A DNA stretch of 64,000 nucleotides from an uncultured Candidatus Cenarchaeum sp. GTDB taxonomy: Archaea > Thermoproteota > Nitrososphaeria > Nitrososphaerales > Nitrosopumilaceae. The notes beneath the pieces were generated by a model, which was not told the DNA's origin, made no database searches, and saw nothing but the letters and a program-made list of their open reading frames with translations. The translations under genes were made by a program, and so were the position numbers. The stretch spans positions 124,001-188,000 of the forward strand of contig OY282369.1 in NCBI GenBank assembly GCA_958295735.1. The letters run 5' to 3'. This document shows positions 61,341 to 64,000 of the stretch, piece by piece; position 1 is the stretch's first letter; every line of letters starts with the position of its first letter.

Positions 61341-62795
61341 GTGGCCGCGCCAGGCGGGACGCTCGAGAAAATGGTGGAGGAGGTGCGCTCGGGCGCGGCC
61401 ACCTGCGAGGAGCGCGCGCTGGCGGCCGTGGAAAAAACGCGGGAGCGCGACGGGCGGCTGCGCGCGTACATTTCGCTGAACGAAAGGGCGGTGGAAGAGG
61501 CCCGCGCCGTCGACGCGAGGGTGAGGGCGGGCGAGGATCTCGCGTGCCCCGGGCTCACGGTGTCCGTGAAGGACAACATCTGCGTCGCGGGCATGCCGGC
61601 GACGTGCGCCTCGAGGATGCTGGAGGGGTACGAGCCCCCGTACGACGCGACCGCCGTGGAAAGGCTCAGGGCCGGCGGGGCCGTGTTCACGGGAAAGACG
61701 AACATGGACGAGTTCGCGATGGGCCTCACCACGGAGTTCAGCGCGTACGGGCCGAGCCGCAACCCGTGGGACGCGGACCGCGTGCCGGGGGGCTCGTCGG
61801 GCGGCAGCGCCGTGTCCGTGAGCGCCGGCATGTGCGACGCCTCCCTCGGCTCGGACACGGGGGGCTCGGTGAGGAACCCGGCGAGCTTTTGCGGGCTGGT
61901 GGGGTACAAGCCGACCTACGGCCTGGTCAGCAGGTACGGCCTCATATCGTACTCGAACAGCATAGAGCAGATAGGGCCGCTGGCCCGCACCGTGCGGGAC
62001 GCCGCGTTCGTCCTGGATATAATGGCGGGGCGGGACCCGAGGGACGCGACCACCGTGGGGCGCGGGCCGGGAAGCATGCTGGACGGCATAGAGGGCGGCG
62101 TCGCCGGCGCCAGGGTGGGGATCATACGCCAGATGATGGCGGGCGGGGGCGCCCCGCAGGAGGCGGCCGGGAGGGCCGCGTCCGCCCTGGAGCGGCTGGG
62201 CGCCTCGTGCGAGGAGGTCTCGCTGGGCTCGGCGGAGCACGCGGTGGCCGCCTACTACACCATAACGTCGGCCGAGGCGGGGAGCAACCTGGCCAGGTAC
62301 GACGGCATACGGTACGGGCACTGCGGCATCCCCCAGGAGGGGTACGAGTTCCACGCGTACGTGTCCAAGGCCAGGGGGAGGTTCGGCCCGGAAGCGACGC
62401 GCCGGCTCATACTGGGCGGGTTCGTCCCGTCCGCGGGGCACGCCGGCAGGTACCTCCTCAAGGCGCTCGGGGTGAGGCGCAGGCTGGCCGCCGAGATCGG
62501 CGCCCTCCTGGAAAGGGTCGACGTCCTCCTGTCCCCGACGGTGCCGGTGCTGCCCTTCCGCATCGGCGAGAAGATAGACGATCCCGTGGTGCTGTTCACC
62601 ATGGACTTCAACACGGTGGCCGCCAACCTGTCCGGGAGGCCGGCCGTCTCCGTCCCGTTCGGGACGTCCGGCGGCCTGCCCGTCGGGGTGCAGCTCATGG
62701 GCAGGGAGATGGGGGACGCCGACCTGCTGAGGGCGGCGCGGGCCCTCGAGGGGGCCGCGGGCCCGCCGGCCGCGCCGCCGGGGGCGCCCCCGTGA
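61341..62795 (+). CDS. gatA: Asp/Glu-tRNA amidotransferase subunit A
   Basis: 484 aa from GTG 61,341. Glutaminase/amidase-signature subunit that releases ammonia from glutamine. The Ser-cisSer-Lys triad is visible: K77 in VSVKDNICV, Ser in RVPGGSSGGSAVSV (about 152-153), and S176 in LGSDTGGSVRNPAS. Followed by GLVGYKPTYGLVSRYG and the C-terminal FTMDFNTVAANLSGRPAVSVP. Overlaps gatB by four bases. Confidence 0.95.
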   Translation: MAAPGGTLEKMVEEVRSGAATCEERALAAVEKTRERDGRLRAYISLNERAVEEARAVDARVRAGEDLACPGLTVSVKDNICVAGMPATCASRMLEGYEPPYDATAVERLRAGGAVFTGKTNMDEFAMGLTTEFSAYGPSRNPWDADRVPGGSSGGSAVSVSAGMCDASLGSDTGGSVRNPASFCGLVGYKPTYGLVSRYGLISYSNSIEQIGPLARTVRDAAFVLDIMAGRDPRDATTVGRGPGSMLDGIEGGVAGARVGIIRQMMAGGGAPQEAAGRAASALERLGASCEEVSLGSAEHAVAAYYTITSAEAGSNLARYDGIRYGHCGIPQEGYEFHAYVSKARGRFGPEATRRLILGGFVPSAGHAGRYLLKALGVRRRLAAEIGALLERVDVLLSPTVPVLPFRIGEKIDDPVVLFTMDFNTVAANLSGRPAVSVPFGTSGGLPVGVQLMGREMGDADLLRAARALEGAAGPPAAPPGAPP

Positions 62796-64000
62796 GCCCC
62801 GGCCCGGCCGCCGCCATCGGCCTCGAGGTGCACTGCCAGCTGACCGGCCTGAAAAGCAAGCTCTTCTGCCCGTGCAGGGCCGACTACCGCGGGATGGCGC
62901 CCAACACGAACGTCTGCCCCGTGTGCGTGGGGCTGCCGGGGACGCTGCCGCGGCCCAACCGGCGCGCCGTGGAAAAGGCGCTGCAGGTGGCCGCCGCCCT
63001 CGGCTGCTCCACCCCCCCGAGGCTCGCGTTCTTCCGCAAGTGCTACTTTTACCCCGACCTGCCGAAGAACTTCCAGATCACCCAGCTCGACGCGTACGGC
63101 CCGAGCAGCGCGGGCAGCGGGGGGCGCGTCAGGTCGGCGGGGAGGGAGGTGGGGGTGCGCCGCGTGCAGCTGGAGGAGGATCCCGGCAGGCTCGTGTACG
63201 AGGGCGGCCGCATGTCCAGGGGCGCGCTGGCCGACTACAACAGGGCAGGCGTCCCGCTGGTGGAGATAGTCACGGAGCCCGACTTTGCGGAGCCGGGGGA
63301 GGCGAGGCGGTTCCTGGCGATGCTGGCCGGCCTGCTCCGCTCCCTGGGCTCGGATCCCTCCCTGGAGGGGGCCCTCAGGGCGGACGGGAACGTCTCGGTG
63401 GGCGGGGGCAGCAGGGTGGAGGTGAAGAACGTCGCCTCGTTCCACGACCTGGAAAAGGCCCTCAGGTACGAGATCACGAGGCAGCGCAGCATGGCGGCCA
63501 GGGGGATCCCCGTGGCGCCCGAGACCAGGCACTGGGACGAGGCGCGCAGGGTGACGGCGCCGTCCAGGGGCAAGGAGGAGGACATGGACTACAGGTACCA
63601 CCCGGAGGGGGACATACCGCAGATAGAGGTGGGGAGGGACGAGCTCGCGGCGCTGGCGGCCGCGATGCCCGAGGCCCCCCCCGCCAAGAGGGAGAGGTAC
63701 GAGTCCGCCGCGGGCGTGTCCCCCCAGGTGGCCGAGGTGCTCTCCTCCGACGCGTACTGCTCCGCGCTGTTCGACGAGGCGAGCGCGGGCGCCGATCCCG
63801 GGGATGCGAGGGAGATGGCCAACCTGATAACCACCGACCTGATGGGCCTCGTGGACACCGCGGAAAAGAGGAAGGCCTCCAAGCTCACGGCCCCCCGCAT
63901 CGCGGAGCTGGCGCGGGCCGTGCGCTCCGGCGCCGTGACGAGGGCCTCGGCCCGGGGCGCGCTGCGGGAGATGGTGCGCGCGGGCGGCGGGCTGGCCGGG
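62792..64000 (+). CDS. gatB: Asp/Glu-tRNA amidotransferase subunit B (partial, runs off the window)
   Basis: GTG at 62,792 (GTGA overlap with the gatA stop); 403 codons without a stop up to the window end. Kinase-like subunit that activates the misacylated tRNA and accepts ammonia. Hallmarks: AIGLEVHCQL, zinc ligands in LFCPCRAD and NVCPVCVGLPGTLP, CYFYPDLPKNFQITQ, LEEDPGRLVY, DYNRAGVPLVEIVTEPD, VEVKNVASFHDLEKAL, DMDYRYHPEGDIP. The C-terminal YqeY-like tRNA-binding tail begins (NLITTDLMGLVDTA...). Confidence 0.95.
   Translation, partial: MSPGPAAAIGLEVHCQLTGLKSKLFCPCRADYRGMAPNTNVCPVCVGLPGTLPRPNRRAVEKALQVAAALGCSTPPRLAFFRKCYFYPDLPKNFQITQLDAYGPSSAGSGGRVRSAGREVGVRRVQLEEDPGRLVYEGGRMSRGALADYNRAGVPLVEIVTEPDFAEPGEARRFLAMLAGLLRSLGSDPSLEGALRADGNVSVGGGSRVEVKNVASFHDLEKALRYEITRQRSMAARGIPVAPETRHWDEARRVTAPSRGKEEDMDYRYHPEGDIPQIEVGRDELAALAAAMPEAPPAKRERYESAAGVSPQVAEVLSSDAYCSALFDEASAGADPGDAREMANLITTDLMGLVDTAEKRKASKLTAPRIAELARAVRSGAVTRASARGALREMVRAGGGLAG

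Noticed and set aside
1-64000. tRNA or rRNA genes
   Set aside because: No T-loop/acceptor patterns or rRNA signatures were noticed by eye; a covariance search would be needed to exclude them.

Overview
The window looks like a very GC-rich archaeal chromosome, most consistent with a Nitrososphaerota (Thaumarchaeota) lineage. Supporting signs are an archaeal-type AspRS in an operon with gatC, gatA and gatB, a purP-type FAICAR synthetase, a CbtB/CbtA cobalt transporter, frequent GTG/TTG starts, and TATA-like boxes centred about 25-30 bp upstream of start codons (leaderless style). This placement is inference; no rRNA or tRNA gene was seen. Codon bias toward G/C produces many long antisense and off-frame open frames, which are left out.

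Layout. 1-8,660: an accessory zone with two small genes sharing a promoter and 3' flank (223-372 and 7,087-7,509), a TPR-repeat gene cut in two by a complete ISH3-like insertion (3,811-5,807), and decayed IS66-, IS630- and ISH1-like remnants. 8,660-10,440: GC-rich, no supportable gene. 10,479-49,529: a large defence-like island. It carries seven paralogues (about 1,040-1,090 aa each, all on +) of a Ski2/Hel308-like SF2 helicase with eroded catalytic motifs. Interleaved are a GHKL-ATPase/nuclease fusion, an orphan DNA methyltransferase, an AvcD/DcdV-like deaminase followed by three tandem copies of a 38-aa gene, a two-gene GPYS-domain/antitoxin-like locus, an AT-richer MvaI/BcnI-like restriction-modification pair, and a PD-(D/E)XK nuclease directly upstream of the last paralogue (Hachiman- or AbpAB-like organisation). 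49,516-64,000: more ordinary chromosome with a class I methyltransferase, an M24 peptidase, cbtB-cbtA, two ArsR/TrmB-like HTH regulators, purP with an upstream repeat-rich membrane-anchored protein, and aspS-gatC-gatA-gatB (gatB runs off the window). Two nearly identical IS66-like elements sit here in opposite orientation, each with its own 8-bp target duplication.

How it fits together. The centre reads as a recombination-prone defence island. Paralogues amplified and diverged into two motif-II types (DGAD and DWAH), several with their own conserved promoter, and tandem repeats (12, 18, 33, 36, 65, 71, 102 and about 940 bp) remodel or truncate genes. Only the last helicase-like paralogue keeps a recognisable nuclease partner and a motif-I lysine; the other six look like orphan, probably ATPase-impaired copies. 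The most interesting candidate for an undescribed system is this helicase-like family with the 45,515-49,529 nuclease-helicase pair, followed by the deaminase plus microprotein cluster.
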